The notes under the pieces were generated by a model. That model did no database searches and was not told the origin of the DNA. It saw only the letters and a program-made list of their open reading frames with translations. A stretch of 64,000 nt of DNA, taken from Brevibacillus reuszeri (lineage in GTDB: Bacteria; Bacillota; Bacilli; Brevibacillales; Brevibacillaceae). Below are positions 16,324-25,581 of the stretch, piece after piece (position 1 is the first letter of the stretch; each line of letters begins with the position of its first letter). The position numbers were made by a program, and so were the translations under genes. The stretch is from the NCBI RefSeq assembly GCF_001187725.1, contig NZ_LGIQ01000005.1, positions 557,148 through 621,147 on the forward strand, written 5' to 3'.

Positions 16324-17541
16324 GTGAAGGAAACAAATCGAAGCACATTAGCCCTGCTCGCTTTGGCAGTGAGTGCTTTCGCTATTGGAACAACCGAATT
16401 TATCAGCGTGGGTCTGCTGCCACTGATCGCCAATGATTTGCAGATTCCGGTCACTACAGCAGCATTGACCGTTACTTTATATGCATTGGGAGTTACATTT
16501 GGAGCACCAGTTCTCACCGCAGTAACGTCCAGAGTATCACGCAAGCAATTATTGCTCTGGATCATGATCGTTTTCATTATCGGAAACAGTATCGCTGCAG
16601 CATCGACAAGTATCGGCGTGCTGCTTGTGGGAAGGATCGTATCGGCATTGTCCCACGGAATTTTCATGTCGATCGGCTCCACTATTGCAGCGGATTTGGT
16701 CCCCGAGAATCGGCGAGCCAGTGCCATTTCCATGATGTTTACAGGACTGACAGTTGCCACAGTAACGGGTGTGCCGCTGGGAACGTATTTGGGTCAGCAG
16801 GTTGGCTGGCGGTTTGCTTTTGTCGCCATTGCCGTTGTTGGTTTGATTGCCCTTTTTGCTAATAGCATACTCATTCCTAGCCGTTTGCAAAAAGGTGTAC
16901 GAACTACAGTCCGCGATCAGCTGAAGCTGGTGACGAATGGCCGTCTTGTCCTCATGTTTCTGATCACTGCGCTGGGATATGGTGGGACGTTTGTCGTCTT
17001 TACTTATTTGTCCCCAATGCTGGAGAGTATCACCGGCTTTTCTGGTGGAGCAATCGCAGTCATTCTGCTCGTATACGGGATCGCCATTGCAATCGGTAAT
17101 GTGATTGGAGGGAAGGTCGCCAATAAAAATCCGCTGTCTTCCTTGTTTCGCATGTTTATCGTGCACGCTCTCGTCCTGTTCATCCTATATTTTACAGCAC
17201 CATTCCCGATTGCCGGCTTGATCACAATTATGTTCATGGGGCTTATGGCTTTTATGAACGTGCCTGGATTGCAGGTATACGTCGTAATCTTGGCTGAACG
17301 CTACGTACCAAGCGCGAAGGATGTGGCTTCTGCCGTAAACATCGCCGCTTTCAACGCTGGTATTGCAATCGGTGCTTATCTGGGTGGAATCATCACAGAT
17401 TCGATCGGTCTGATCCATACGACATGGATTGGAGGATTCATGGTGATGGGCGCGGTTATCCTCACAGGGTGGAGTCAAATGCTGGAGCGAAAAGGCTCAA
17501 AGCAAGCTTATAACAATAAACAGGAGGCACAACTATCATGA
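16324..17541 (+). CDS. MFS transporter, DHA1/AraJ-YdhP type
   Basis: The 405-residue protein has 12 predicted membrane helices. The N-terminal ALAVSAFAIGTTEFISVGLLP motif and GRIVSALSHGIFMSIGS in helix four are typical of the AraJ/YdhP drug:proton antiporter subgroup, which exports sugars or small drugs. The GTG start has GGGGAGGAG nine bases upstream. It overlaps the downstream aldo/keto reductase by four bases and diverges from the HxlR regulator, a frequent arrangement for electrophile or quinone stress response. Confidence 0.9.
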   Translation: MKETNRSTLALLALAVSAFAIGTTEFISVGLLPLIANDLQIPVTTAALTVTLYALGVTFGAPVLTAVTSRVSRKQLLLWIMIVFIIGNSIAAASTSIGVLLVGRIVSALSHGIFMSIGSTIAADLVPENRRASAISMMFTGLTVATVTGVPLGTYLGQQVGWRFAFVAIAVVGLIALFANSILIPSRLQKGVRTTVRDQLKLVTNGRLVLMFLITALGYGGTFVVFTYLSPMLESITGFSGGAIAVILLVYGIAIAIGNVIGGKVANKNPLSSLFRMFIVHALVLFILYFTAPFPIAGLITIMFMGLMAFMNVPGLQVYVVILAERYVPSAKDVASAVNIAAFNAGIAIGAYLGGIITDSIGLIHTTWIGGFMVMGAVILTGWSQMLERKGSKQAYNNKQEAQLS

Positions 17542-18380
17542 CAACTCATCTGCAAGCAACAACTACATTGAATAACGGTGTAAAAATGCCGTGGTTTGGA
17601 CTTGGTGTATTTAAAGTGGAAGAAGGACCAGAGCTGGTTCATGCTGTACAGGCAGCGATCAGAAATGGTTACAGAAGCATTGATACAGCAGCGATCTACG
17701 GTAACGAAGAAGGCGTTGGGCAAGGTATCGTACAGGGACTCAAGGAAACAGGGATCAGCAGAGAAGAGCTGTTTGTGACGTCAAAAGTATGGAATGCAGA
17801 CCTCGGTTATGAGTCTACACTGTCTGCCTTTAAACTCAGTCTGAAAAAGCTCGGACTCGACTACCTGGACCTGTACCTGATTCACTGGCCAGTAGCTGGT
17901 AAATACAAAGATGCATGGCGCGCTCTGGAGCAGCTATATAAAGAAGGCAAAGTAAAAGCAATCGGCGTAAGTAACTTCCAGATCCATCACCTGCAAGACT
18001 TGATGCAGGATGCCGAAATCAAACCGATGATCAATCAGGTAGAATTCCACCCACGCCTGACGCAAAAAGAGCTTCGTGATTTTTGCCAGCAAGAGGGGAT
18101 TCAAGTAGAGGCATGGTCTCCACTGATGCAGGGACAGCTTCTGGATAACCCGGTGCTACAAGAAATCGCGGAACGCCATGAAAAATCGATCGCCCAAGTC
18201 ATCCTGCGCTGGGACCTGCAGCACGACGTCGTAACCATTCCAAAATCAACGAAGGAACCACGGATCAAGGAAAACGCGGATGTATTTACCTTTGAGCTGA
18301 CAGCTGAAGATATGGAGAAGATCGATGCCCTGAACGAAAATCACCGTGTAGGTCCAGACCCGGATAACTTTGACTTCTAA
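17538..18380 (+). CDS. Aldo/keto reductase (AKR5-like, YvgN/YtbE type)
   Basis: The 280-residue TIM-barrel enzyme has GVKMPWFGLGVF, the catalytic tetrad in YRSIDTAAIYGNE (Asp, Tyr), VTSKVW (Lys) and LYLIHWP (His), plus KAIGVSNF and the NADPH-binding IPKSTKEPRIKEN. Such enzymes reduce glyoxals and other reactive aldehydes in the cytoplasm. It starts within the MFS stop codon (ATGA). With the HxlR regulator and MFS pump it looks like a carbonyl or electrophile detoxification unit. Confidence 0.93.
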   Translation: MTTHLQATTTLNNGVKMPWFGLGVFKVEEGPELVHAVQAAIRNGYRSIDTAAIYGNEEGVGQGIVQGLKETGISREELFVTSKVWNADLGYESTLSAFKLSLKKLGLDYLDLYLIHWPVAGKYKDAWRALEQLYKEGKVKAIGVSNFQIHHLQDLMQDAEIKPMINQVEFHPRLTQKELRDFCQQEGIQVEAWSPLMQGQLLDNPVLQEIAERHEKSIAQVILRWDLQHDVVTIPKSTKEPRIKENADVFTFELTAEDMEKIDALNENHRVGPDPDNFDF

Positions 18381-18392
18381 TAGAAGAAAGAC

Positions 18393-18422
18393 AAAAAGGG
18401 ACGTGCAATGCGTCCTTTTTTT
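18393..18422 (+). terminator. Terminator after the aldo/keto reductase
   Basis: AAAAAGGGACG (18393-18403) pairs with CGTCCTTTTTTT (18411-18422) around a seven-base loop with one mismatch. Confidence 0.85.
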
Positions 18423-18588
18423 GTGCCTGGATTTTAATGGAAATGAATTCCAATCCGTTGTCTTCGCATGACTTCTCACTGTTCATTCTTGAACGATAAA
18501 CAACCAAAGCTCCTTTTTTCTCTATTCCGCTCACAGGGATGAGAGAATAATTGTTGCCAAAAAAGAAATAAAGTTTACTATTATTAAG

Positions 18589-18617
18589 TTGACTGACGTA
18601 ATTTTATTACATATAAT
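18589..18617 (+). promoter_or_regulatory. Strong sigma-A promoter of the cell-wall recycling operon
   Basis: TTGACT (18589-18594), a 17-bp spacer and a perfect TATAAT (18612-18617). Transcription should start near 18624, only nine bases before the ATG at 18633, so the TTG start at 18678 with its G-rich ribosome site is the better start for anmK. Confidence 0.85.
18598..18610. promoter_or_regulatory. Palindromic operator inside the anmK promoter spacer
   Basis: GTAAT-TTT-ATTAC is a perfect 5-bp inverted repeat placed between -35 and -10, where a bound repressor would exclude RNA polymerase. No regulator gene lies in the operon; an RpiR/MurR-type protein encoded elsewhere is the natural candidate. 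Confidence 0.6.
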
Positions 18618-18631
18618 GAAAACGGAAACAC
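18616..18631 (+). promoter_or_regulatory. Catabolite-responsive element (CRE) candidate
   Basis: ATGAAAACGGAAACAC matches the WTGNAARCGNWWWCAW consensus of Bacillota CcpA sites at 15 of 16 positions and covers the end of the -10 and the expected start of transcription. Repression by CcpA in the presence of preferred sugars is expected. Confidence 0.65.
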
Positions 18632-18677
18632 AATGAATATTTCTACTATTCTCGAATCCCAAATGGGGGGCGATGAC

Positions 18678-19898
18678 TTGAATCAACCAGCAAATTTACT
18701 AGATTATCGCACAAAGAGTGAACATCTGCTCATTGGCCTTATGTCTGGCACATCCCTGGATGGAATTGACGCAGCATTGGTTGCGATTCGCACTGATGAG
18801 CAAGGAGAGATTGCTGACGTTACACTCCGCGATTTTTTCTATATGCCATATTCAGAGGATCTGCGTGAATGGGTGATGAGCCTGTGCAGTGTCGAGACTG
18901 CCAGACTGGATCAGCTCACAGCTGTGCACTATGGATTATCCGAGTGGTATGCGCATGCGGTCGAGCAGTTGATCAAGCAGGCCAATGTAACAGCTGAGGA
19001 AGTCGATGCTGTTTGCACGCATGGTCAAACGATTTGGCATATCGCAGGACGTACACCGTTTCCAGGACCTACGGGAATGACTGAGGTTAGAGCATCCCTG
19101 CAAATCGGCGAGCTGTCTACACTGGCGGAACGCACAAGAATTCCGGTGGTAGGAAACTTCCGAGCCCGAGATCTGGCGGCGGATGGCGAAGGTGCACCGC
19201 TCGTGCCGTATGCGGATTACATCTTGTTCCGTGACCCTCAAAAAGGAAGGCTTTTGCAAAATATCGGCGGGATTGCAAATGTCACGGTACTTCCTGCTGG
19301 AGAGAGTATTGAAAAAGTCGTTGCATTCGACACAGGGCCTGGTAACATGATCATGGATCAAATCGTACAGGTCATGACCAAGGGACGATTGCGCTACGAT
19401 GCAGGGGGAGAAATTGCAGGGAGTGGCACCGTTTCACAAGAGCTGCTGGACCGTCTGCTGCAAGACCCGTATTACCAGATCCAACCGCCAAAAAGCACAG
19501 GTCGGGAAGTATACGGAAAAGCTTTTGCACAGGAGCTGCTGGCCCAAGCGACACAGCTCGGCATCAGTCAAGCTGATTTGCTGGCTACCGTTACTGCCTT
19601 GACCGCTACTTCTATAGCTAATGCGTACAAGCAATTCGTTTTACCAACTACCAAAGTGGAGGAAGTGATTGTCTCCGGTGGAGGCGCTCATAACCAGACT
19701 CTTCTTCGCATGCTGCAAGATCGATTGCCGGCAGAAATAACCGTCACGACGACACAGCAATTCGGCATGCCGGATGACGCGAAGGAAGCAGTTGCTTTTG
19801 CCATTTTGGGCCATGAGACACTAATGGGACGTCCTTCCAATGTTCCTTCTGTTACAGGAGCGAAAAGGGCCGTACCGTTAGGAAATATATGCTTTTAA
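18678..19898 (+). CDS. anmK: Anhydro-N-acetylmuramic acid kinase
   Basis: About 406 residues with the AnmK signature LLIGLMSGTSLDGIDAALV, then THGQTIWH, RIPVVGNFRARDLAADGEGAP, QNIGGIANVT, DTGPGNMIMD and a VSGGGAHN ATP-site block. The enzyme hydrolyses the anhydro bond of 1,6-anhydro-MurNAc and phosphorylates it to MurNAc-6-phosphate in the cytoplasm, feeding MurQ (26589). The start is placed at TTG 18678, behind GGGGGGCG and downstream of the promoter; ATG 18633 would give a nearly leaderless mRNA. It is the first gene of the operon. Confidence 0.95.
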   Translation: MNQPANLLDYRTKSEHLLIGLMSGTSLDGIDAALVAIRTDEQGEIADVTLRDFFYMPYSEDLREWVMSLCSVETARLDQLTAVHYGLSEWYAHAVEQLIKQANVTAEEVDAVCTHGQTIWHIAGRTPFPGPTGMTEVRASLQIGELSTLAERTRIPVVGNFRARDLAADGEGAPLVPYADYILFRDPQKGRLLQNIGGIANVTVLPAGESIEKVVAFDTGPGNMIMDQIVQVMTKGRLRYDAGGEIAGSGTVSQELLDRLLQDPYYQIQPPKSTGREVYGKAFAQELLAQATQLGISQADLLATVTALTATSIANAYKQFVLPTTKVEEVIVSGGGAHNQTLLRMLQDRLPAEITVTTTQQFGMPDDAKEAVAFAILGHETLMGRPSNVPSVTGAKRAVPLGNICF

Positions 19899-19923
19899 CT
19901 AGAATACTGTAGGGGGTACCATC

Positions 19924-21468
19924 GTGAAAAAACGAGTGTTGGCAGGCTTTTTCCTATCTTTATCCCTCATGCTTTCCGCCTGTTCCGGTGGAGGAACTGC
20001 TCCGGCTGACCAAGCCAAGCCAAAAGACGGACAAGCTGCTTCGGCAAAAACGGAGCTGATTGTTGCTGCTGAGCAGGAGCCAGTGGGCTATGACCCGCAC
20101 AAGGTTCCAGCGGCATCCAGTGTGCGTGTGTATGCACTGATTTATGACAGCTTGACCAAGCTGGATGACAACATGGAAATCGTTCCGAGCCTGGCAGAAA
20201 AATGGGAGATTGCACCGGATGGCAAAACCATCACCATGTTCCTGCATGCAGGTGTGAAATTCCACAACGGCAAAGACATGACAGCTGAAGACGTAAAATA
20301 CAGCTTCGAGCGCATTCTGAACCCAGATACGGGAGCGATCGCAAAATCGTACTTCTCTTCCGTAGAATCTATTGAAGCAAAAGATGCGACGACTGTCGTA
20401 TTCAAGCTGAAAAATGCAGATGCAGCGTTCATCGCAAACACAGCGAGTGCGTATGCTTCTATCGTTCCAGCAGGATCTACTGACCTGACCAAGGAAGCAA
20501 TCGGTACAGGGCCATTCAAATTGGAAAAGGCTGAGTCTGGCCAGTATGTTCTTCTGAAGAAAAATGCGGACTACTTCAATAAAGACTTGCCAAAAGTAGA
20601 AACTATCAAATTCCAAATCATGAAGGATGAAGCAGAGCGTCTGGCAGCAATGCGCTCCGGCAAAATCGACGTAAGTGTGATTTCTGCTGACTCCGCGAAG
20701 CTTTTGGAAGGCAAGCCTGGCGTACAGGTGAAAAACTATCAATCCCTCGAGTACAGCTACCTGGGTATCAACGTGAACAAAAAACCGTTTGACAACCCAA
20801 AAGTTCGTGAAGCGATCAGCTATGCGGTTGACCGTAATCAAATCGTTCAAACCGTATGGAAAGGCGAAGCGGCTCTGACTGGACCAATCGCACCTGCGCT
20901 CACAAACTGGGCAGTAGATACAGCTTCTTACCCAAGCTACAAAACCGATGTAGAAAAAGCAAAGGCATTGCTGGCTGAAGCAGGCTTCCCGAATGGCTTC
21001 GAAACCCAGATTGAAACAGCAGCTACGTACCCAGACATGGTAGAAACAGCACAAGTGATCCAGCAACAGCTTAAGGCAATCGGTATCAATGCGAAAATCA
21101 ACCAGCTTGAGTGGGGTAACTACATTGATACATGGAAATCCAAAGATATGAACCTGATGGTTGGACGCAACACTTCCGGTGTAGATGCTGACCGTTCCAT
21201 GCGCTTCTTCTTCTCTACAACTGGCTCTGCTAACGTTTGGAACTACTCCAATCCGGCATACGACGAGCTGGTAGCAAAAGCACTCTCCACAGTAGATCAA
21301 GCAGAACGCAAAAAACTGTACGAAGAAGCACAAATGATGCTGGTTCAAGACGCACCGAACCTGTTCCTGGCTTCTCCGAAAAACTACTATGCTGTTCGTG
21401 ACAATATCGACTTCACACCGACAGCAGCAGGTGAAGTGTACTCTCTGACCAAAACATCTATCAAGTAA
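19924..21468 (+). CDS. Family-5 (oligopeptide-type) ABC substrate-binding lipoprotein
   Basis: The 514-residue protein has a lipoprotein signal peptide with lipobox LSAC (Cys20) followed by a Ser/Gly linker. The mature part has the SBP_bac_5 pattern: YDPHKVPAASSVRVYALIYDSL, KFHNGKDMTAEDVKYSFERIL, GTGPFKLE and NPKVREAISYAVDR. It is anchored outside the membrane and delivers peptides to the permeases that follow. The flanking anmK and murQ suggest muropeptides or their peptides as ligand, which is inference. GTG start with a GTAGGGGG site. Confidence 0.92.
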   Translation: MKKRVLAGFFLSLSLMLSACSGGGTAPADQAKPKDGQAASAKTELIVAAEQEPVGYDPHKVPAASSVRVYALIYDSLTKLDDNMEIVPSLAEKWEIAPDGKTITMFLHAGVKFHNGKDMTAEDVKYSFERILNPDTGAIAKSYFSSVESIEAKDATTVVFKLKNADAAFIANTASAYASIVPAGSTDLTKEAIGTGPFKLEKAESGQYVLLKKNADYFNKDLPKVETIKFQIMKDEAERLAAMRSGKIDVSVISADSAKLLEGKPGVQVKNYQSLEYSYLGINVNKKPFDNPKVREAISYAVDRNQIVQTVWKGEAALTGPIAPALTNWAVDTASYPSYKTDVEKAKALLAEAGFPNGFETQIETAATYPDMVETAQVIQQQLKAIGINAKINQLEWGNYIDTWKSKDMNLMVGRNTSGVDADRSMRFFFSTTGSANVWNYSNPAYDELVAKALSTVDQAERKKLYEEAQMMLVQDAPNLFLASPKNYYAVRDNIDFTPTAAGEVYSLTKTSIK

Positions 21469-21485
21469 TAGTACGAGTTATTTAC

Positions 21486-21511
21486 GGCTCCGCCAGTTGC
21501 TAGGCGGAGCC
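21486..21511 (+). promoter_or_regulatory. Intercistronic stem-loop after the binding-protein gene
   Basis: GGCTCCGCC (21486-21494) pairs perfectly with GGCGGAGCC (21503-21511). No U-tract follows. Such a structure usually protects the upstream mRNA from 3' decay or partly attenuates, giving more binding protein than permease. Confidence 0.7.
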
Positions 21512-21538
21512 AAGTTTCTAAATATGGAGGGAAAAAAA

Positions 21539-22480
21539 GTGGGGTCTTATCTACTTAAACGCGTCGCCAGCTTGATTCCCATCCTGTTTGGCATTTCCGT
21601 ATTGGTCTTTACGATCCTGCACTTGGTGCCAGGTGATCCAGCCTCTATCATGCTGGGGACCAATGCCACACCGGAAGCGATTGCGGCTCTGAATAAAAGC
21701 ATGGGTCTGGACCAACCATTGCTGAGTCAATACATGAGTTGGATTACAGGAATGCTGCAAGGGAATTTCGGGGTATCTGTTCATACTGGCGAAGATATTT
21801 TGCCGCAGATCCTCAAACGTTTTTCAATCACATTGCAACTGACAGTATTTGGCGTTTTGATCGGTTGGGCATTGGCGATCCCGTTTGGTATTTTGTCGGC
21901 GATTCGCGCCCATTCCAAAACAGATATCGTCGTACGTGTTGCCACATTATTAGGAATTTCTGTACCGAATTTTGCGATTGGAACACTGCTTTTGCTGGGC
22001 TTTTCCCTCTATTTCGGCTGGTTCCCGCCAATTGATGTTGTCAGCTTCTGGGAAGACCCGGTAGAGGCTTTCAAAGTCTTTATTTTGCCAGCGATAACGA
22101 TGGGAATTGTAGTAGCGGCAGGTGTCATGCGGATGACACGTTCTGCTTTTTTAGAAACGATGGACAAAGATTTTATTCGTACGGCGCGGGCAAAAGGAAA
22201 CAGCCAATGGACCATCGTGATGGGCCATGCGTTTCGTAATTCCTCCATTCCGATTGTTACGATTGCGGGAATGCAAATCGGATACCTGCTTGGCGGGTCC
22301 GTTATCGTAGAGCAGCTGTTTTCGATTCCTGGCCTTGGCCAGTACATTCTGGAGGGTATTTATCAGCGTGATTATCCGGTGGTGCAGGGAGGCGTGCTTT
22401 TCGTCGCTCTGGTATTTGTCCTGGTCAATCTGCTCATCGACCTGATCTATACCTGGATTGATCCGCGTATCAAGTATTGA
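21539..22480 (+). CDS. DppB/OppB-type ABC permease
   Basis: The protein is 313 residues from GTG 21539, with GGAGGG seven bases upstream. It has six membrane helices and the characteristic N-terminal LLKRVASLIPILFGISVLVF, then the inner-membrane signature VMRMTRSAFLETMDKDFIRTARAKG near residue 200, which contacts the ATPases. It pairs with the DppC-type permease that follows. It should import peptides supplied by the lipoprotein. Confidence 0.93.
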   Translation: MGSYLLKRVASLIPILFGISVLVFTILHLVPGDPASIMLGTNATPEAIAALNKSMGLDQPLLSQYMSWITGMLQGNFGVSVHTGEDILPQILKRFSITLQLTVFGVLIGWALAIPFGILSAIRAHSKTDIVVRVATLLGISVPNFAIGTLLLLGFSLYFGWFPPIDVVSFWEDPVEAFKVFILPAITMGIVVAAGVMRMTRSAFLETMDKDFIRTARAKGNSQWTIVMGHAFRNSSIPIVTIAGMQIGYLLGGSVIVEQLFSIPGLGQYILEGIYQRDYPVVQGGVLFVALVFVLVNLLIDLIYTWIDPRIKY

Positions 22481-22495
22481 CAAGGGGAATGCGAC

Positions 22496-23329
22496 ATGAG
22501 CACTTTTCGTAAGCGTTTTTTGACGAATAAAACAGCCGTCTTCTGCTCCATATTGCTGGCATTGCTTTGCTTGACAGCAGCGCTGGCACCGGTCTTGGCT
22601 CCGCATGACCCAACTGAAATGTTTCAGGACCATCGGATGGAAGGCAGCTCTGGTGATTTTTTGTTAGGAACTGACCAGTTTGGGCGCGATCTTTTGAGTC
22701 GAATTATTTATGGAGCGCGCGTATCGCTGGTTGTCGGGATTTCTGCCGTACTGGTTAGCGTGGCCTTTGGTACATTGTTTGGTTTGATTGCAGGGTACTT
22801 CGGTCGTTGGATCGATGGCTTCATTATGCGTGTCATGGACGTGCTCTTTGCCTTTCCGGAAATTTTGCTGGCATTGGCGATTGTGGCCGCACTTGGACCT
22901 GGTACGTTCAACACGATTATGGCGATCGGTATTGTGAATATCCCGATCTTTACACGCACAGTGAGGGGCGCTGTCCTCTCGATCAAAAACCTCGAATACG
23001 TAGAAAGCGCCAGAGCTATTGGGGCGAGCACAAAGCGTATTTTGTTCCTGGAAATTTTTCCGAACGTAACAGCACCACTGCTGGTTCAATCCTCGCTCGC
23101 AATCTCGGGTGCCATTTTGACCGAATCGGCGCTCAGCTTCTTGGGACTTGGTATCCAGCCGCCAGACCCTTCATGGGGTGGCATGATTTCCGAAGCACGT
23201 CGTTACATGGAGCTTGCTCCTGGCATGATTATTTGGCCATGTATCGCCATGACGGTGACAATTCTGGCATGCAATATGTTCGGAGACGCGATTCGCGACA
23301 TTCTGGACCCACGTCATCGGAGTAAGTAA
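22496..23329 (+). CDS. DppC/OppC-type ABC permease
   Basis: The 277-residue protein has an N-terminal helix, then GTDQFGRDLLSRIIYGARVSL, typical of the DppC side, five further helices and the EAA loop KNLEYVESARAIGASTKRILF. The end GDAIRDILDPR is diagnostic. It starts 15 bases after the partner permease and completes the membrane channel. Confidence 0.93.
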   Translation: MSTFRKRFLTNKTAVFCSILLALLCLTAALAPVLAPHDPTEMFQDHRMEGSSGDFLLGTDQFGRDLLSRIIYGARVSLVVGISAVLVSVAFGTLFGLIAGYFGRWIDGFIMRVMDVLFAFPEILLALAIVAALGPGTFNTIMAIGIVNIPIFTRTVRGAVLSIKNLEYVESARAIGASTKRILFLEIFPNVTAPLLVQSSLAISGAILTESALSFLGLGIQPPDPSWGGMISEARRYMELAPGMIIWPCIAMTVTILACNMFGDAIRDILDPRHRSK

Positions 23330-23367
23330 GGTAGCCCAAAAAGGATTTACAGCGTGGAGGAGAAGCA

Positions 23368-24588
23368 ATGAATACAGAGCAGATCAGGGAACGTATAGAA
23401 CGTAGCTTGGATAGCGGCATTCACCAGGGAATATTTCCAGGGGGCGCAGTCAGTGTTCTGCGAGGGGGCAAGTCAGCCCTGACCGTTTGCAAGGGCATGA
23501 CAGGAAACGGTCCCGATGCTCAGCCTGTAGATATTCATACCGTGTACGATATGGCTTCTTTGACAAAAGTGATGGTTACGCTGCCGCTGATCCTCATCAG
23601 TGTGCAGGAAGGCAAGCTCTCGTTAACAGATTCGGTTATGACCTACCTGCCTGAATTGGCAGAAGGAGAGGACAAAGAGAGCAAAGAGAAGATCAAGGTG
23701 ATTCACCTCTTGACCCATACATCCGGTTTACCAGCGTGGCGTCCCTTCTTTTTGTTCGGAGCGGGCAAGAGTGAGTATCTTCGCCTGATCGCTCATGAAC
23801 AAATGACAGATGCTCCGGGGCGGGCTGTTATCTACAGCGATCTAGGATATATGCTGCTCGGCTTTCTGCTCGAACGAATTTGGGACGAAGAACTGGATAC
23901 ACTCGCCAAACGGCTGATTTTTCAACCGAGCGGGATGATGCAATCGAGTTACGTGCCGCAGGCGCAAGCTGGCAGTGCTGAATGGACGATTGCCCTGACG
24001 GAAAAAGGCAACTCCTTTGAGCGCAATATGGCAGCGGGCTATATGGCGGAGCTGTCAGCAGGACAACCACTCTTTGAAAAGGAATGGAAACAAAAACTGG
24101 CCAGCTATAACTGGCGAAAAGGCATCATCAGTGGAACCGTACACGATTGCAATGCTTACTATGGTCTCGGAGGCATCAGTGGGCATGCCGGACTGTTTTC
24201 CACCTTGGCTGATACAGAGCGCTACATGCAGATATGGACGACAAACGATGCTCCTGTGAGCATTGATCCTACGTTATTTTCATTGTCCACTCGCTCACTC
24301 ACAGACCCGTCTGTACACCGCAGAGGGTTGGGCTGGATCGTTTCCTCTACAGGTGGATCACTCGAGCAAATCGCCGCAGGCTGTACCGGAGGAGATGTGG
24401 TATCAGCGAGCGGTTTTGGGCACACAGGCTTTACCGGCACGTCAATCTGGTCAGACCCGGCCAGAGAAGTGACCATTCTTACGCTGACCAATCGCGTGCA
24501 TCCAGAGGTAAGTCCATTGATTGGTTCCTGGAGGCTCGCTCACCATAACCAGATTTTTTCAGGCTTCAAAATTGTCGGCACATCCTAA
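23368..24588 (+). CDS. Beta-lactamase-fold serine hydrolase, AmiE (YbbE)-like
   Basis: The 406-residue protein has no signal peptide. It carries the class C beta-lactamase-type SxxK (S64-LTK67 in MASLTKVM), YSD in place of YxN (VIYSDLGYMLLG) and an HTG box (GHTGFTGT). In Bacillus subtilis the homologous-fold YbbE/AmiE sits in the murQ operon and is an N-acetylmuramoyl-L-alanine amidase acting on muropeptides. The same neighbourhood here suggests a cytoplasmic amidase that frees MurNAc from peptide. An esterase or D-peptidase role remains possible. Confidence 0.8.
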   Translation: MNTEQIRERIERSLDSGIHQGIFPGGAVSVLRGGKSALTVCKGMTGNGPDAQPVDIHTVYDMASLTKVMVTLPLILISVQEGKLSLTDSVMTYLPELAEGEDKESKEKIKVIHLLTHTSGLPAWRPFFLFGAGKSEYLRLIAHEQMTDAPGRAVIYSDLGYMLLGFLLERIWDEELDTLAKRLIFQPSGMMQSSYVPQAQAGSAEWTIALTEKGNSFERNMAAGYMAELSAGQPLFEKEWKQKLASYNWRKGIISGTVHDCNAYYGLGGISGHAGLFSTLADTERYMQIWTTNDAPVSIDPTLFSLSTRSLTDPSVHRRGLGWIVSSTGGSLEQIAAGCTGGDVVSASGFGHTGFTGTSIWSDPAREVTILTLTNRVHPEVSPLIGSWRLAHHNQIFSGFKIVGTS

Positions 24589-24606
24589 TGAAAAGGGGGA
24601 GTACCC

Positions 24607-25581
24607 ATGGCAGCAATGCTTACGATCAAAGATTTGCGAACATCTTTTAAACAAGCAGGCAAAAAACTGACCGTGATCGAGGGCGTCAGCTTGAGCGTCG
24701 AACCGGGAGAAACCGTCGGGGTGGTCGGCGAATCAGGATGCGGCAAAAGCGTGACCAGCATGTCGATCATGCAGCTATTGGGACGAAATGTAGAGATGAC
24801 AGGCAGCATCCGTTTTCAGGAGCAAGAGCTGCTTTCGCTTTCAGATAAACAAATGCAAGCAATCCGCGGGAATCAGGTTGCGATGATCTTTCAGGAGCCG
24901 ATGACTTCCCTTAACCCTTTGCATCCGATCGGCAAGCAGATCAGTGAGCCGTTGCGACGTCACCTGGGCTTGTCCAAGCAAGAAGCAAAAGACAAGACGG
25001 TTCAGCTTCTAGGGCAAGTAGGTATTCCGCGTGCGGAGGAAATTTTCTCGGAGTACCCGCACCAGCTGTCTGGGGGTATGCGTCAGCGTGTGATGATTGC
25101 GATGGCGATGTCTTGTTCACCCAAGCTGTTGATCGCCGACGAGCCGACAACGGCATTGGACGTGACCATTCAGGCGCAAATATTGGAATTGATGAAAAAG
25201 GTGCGTAACGAACAAGGCACTTCGATCCTGCTCATCACACATGATCTCGGAGTCGTCGCGGAAATGTGTCATCGCGTCATCGTGATGTACGCTGGACAAA
25301 TTGTTGAGGAAGCCACAGTGGGACAGCTGTTCGATGATCCGAAGCATCCATACACCAGAGGACTATTAAAGTCCATGCCGAGTGTCAACATCAATCAGGA
25401 GCGTCTGGACGCCATTCCGGGTGCGGTTCCACTGCTTAGCGAGATGCCTGCGGGCTGTCGGTTTGCGCCACGCTGCGCTTCTGTGATGGACATTTGCCGC
25501 GAGAAAAATCCTGAGCTGCTGCCTGTCTCAGACACGCAAAAGTGCCGGTGCTGGCTGTATCGTGAGGAGGAAGGACAATGA
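24607..25581 (+). CDS. DppD/OppD-type ABC ATPase
   Basis: The 324-residue protein has Walker [10 protein letters not shown]-loop [10 protein letters not shown], signature [15 protein letters not shown], Walker [13 protein letters not shown] and H-loop THDLGV. The C-terminal oligopeptide-transport extension contains [18 protein letters not shown], a Cys cluster that in some Dpp/Opp ATPases binds Fe-S. It overlaps the partner ATPase gene by four bases. Confidence 0.95.
   Translation: MAAMLTIKDLRTSFKQAGKKLTVIEGVSLSVEPGETVGVVGESGCGKSVTSMSIMQLLGRNVEMTGSIRFQEQELLSLSDKQMQAIRGNQVAMIFQEPMTSLNPLHPIGKQISEPLRRHLGLSKQEAKDKTVQLLGQVGIPRAEEIFSEYPHQLSGGMRQRVMIAMAMSCSPKLLIADEPTTALDVTIQAQILELMKKVRNEQGTSILLITHDLGVVAEMCHRVIVMYAGQIVEEATVGQLFDDPKHPYTRGLLKSMPSVNINQERLDAIPGAVPLLSEMPAGCRFAPRCASVMDICREKNPELLPVSDTQKCRCWLYREEEGQ

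Noticed and set aside
19960..21348. Long minus-strand ORF of 462 codons
   Set aside because: It is the antisense shadow of the lipoprotein gene; the composition is Cys/Phe-rich and unlike any real protein, and no start signals are present.
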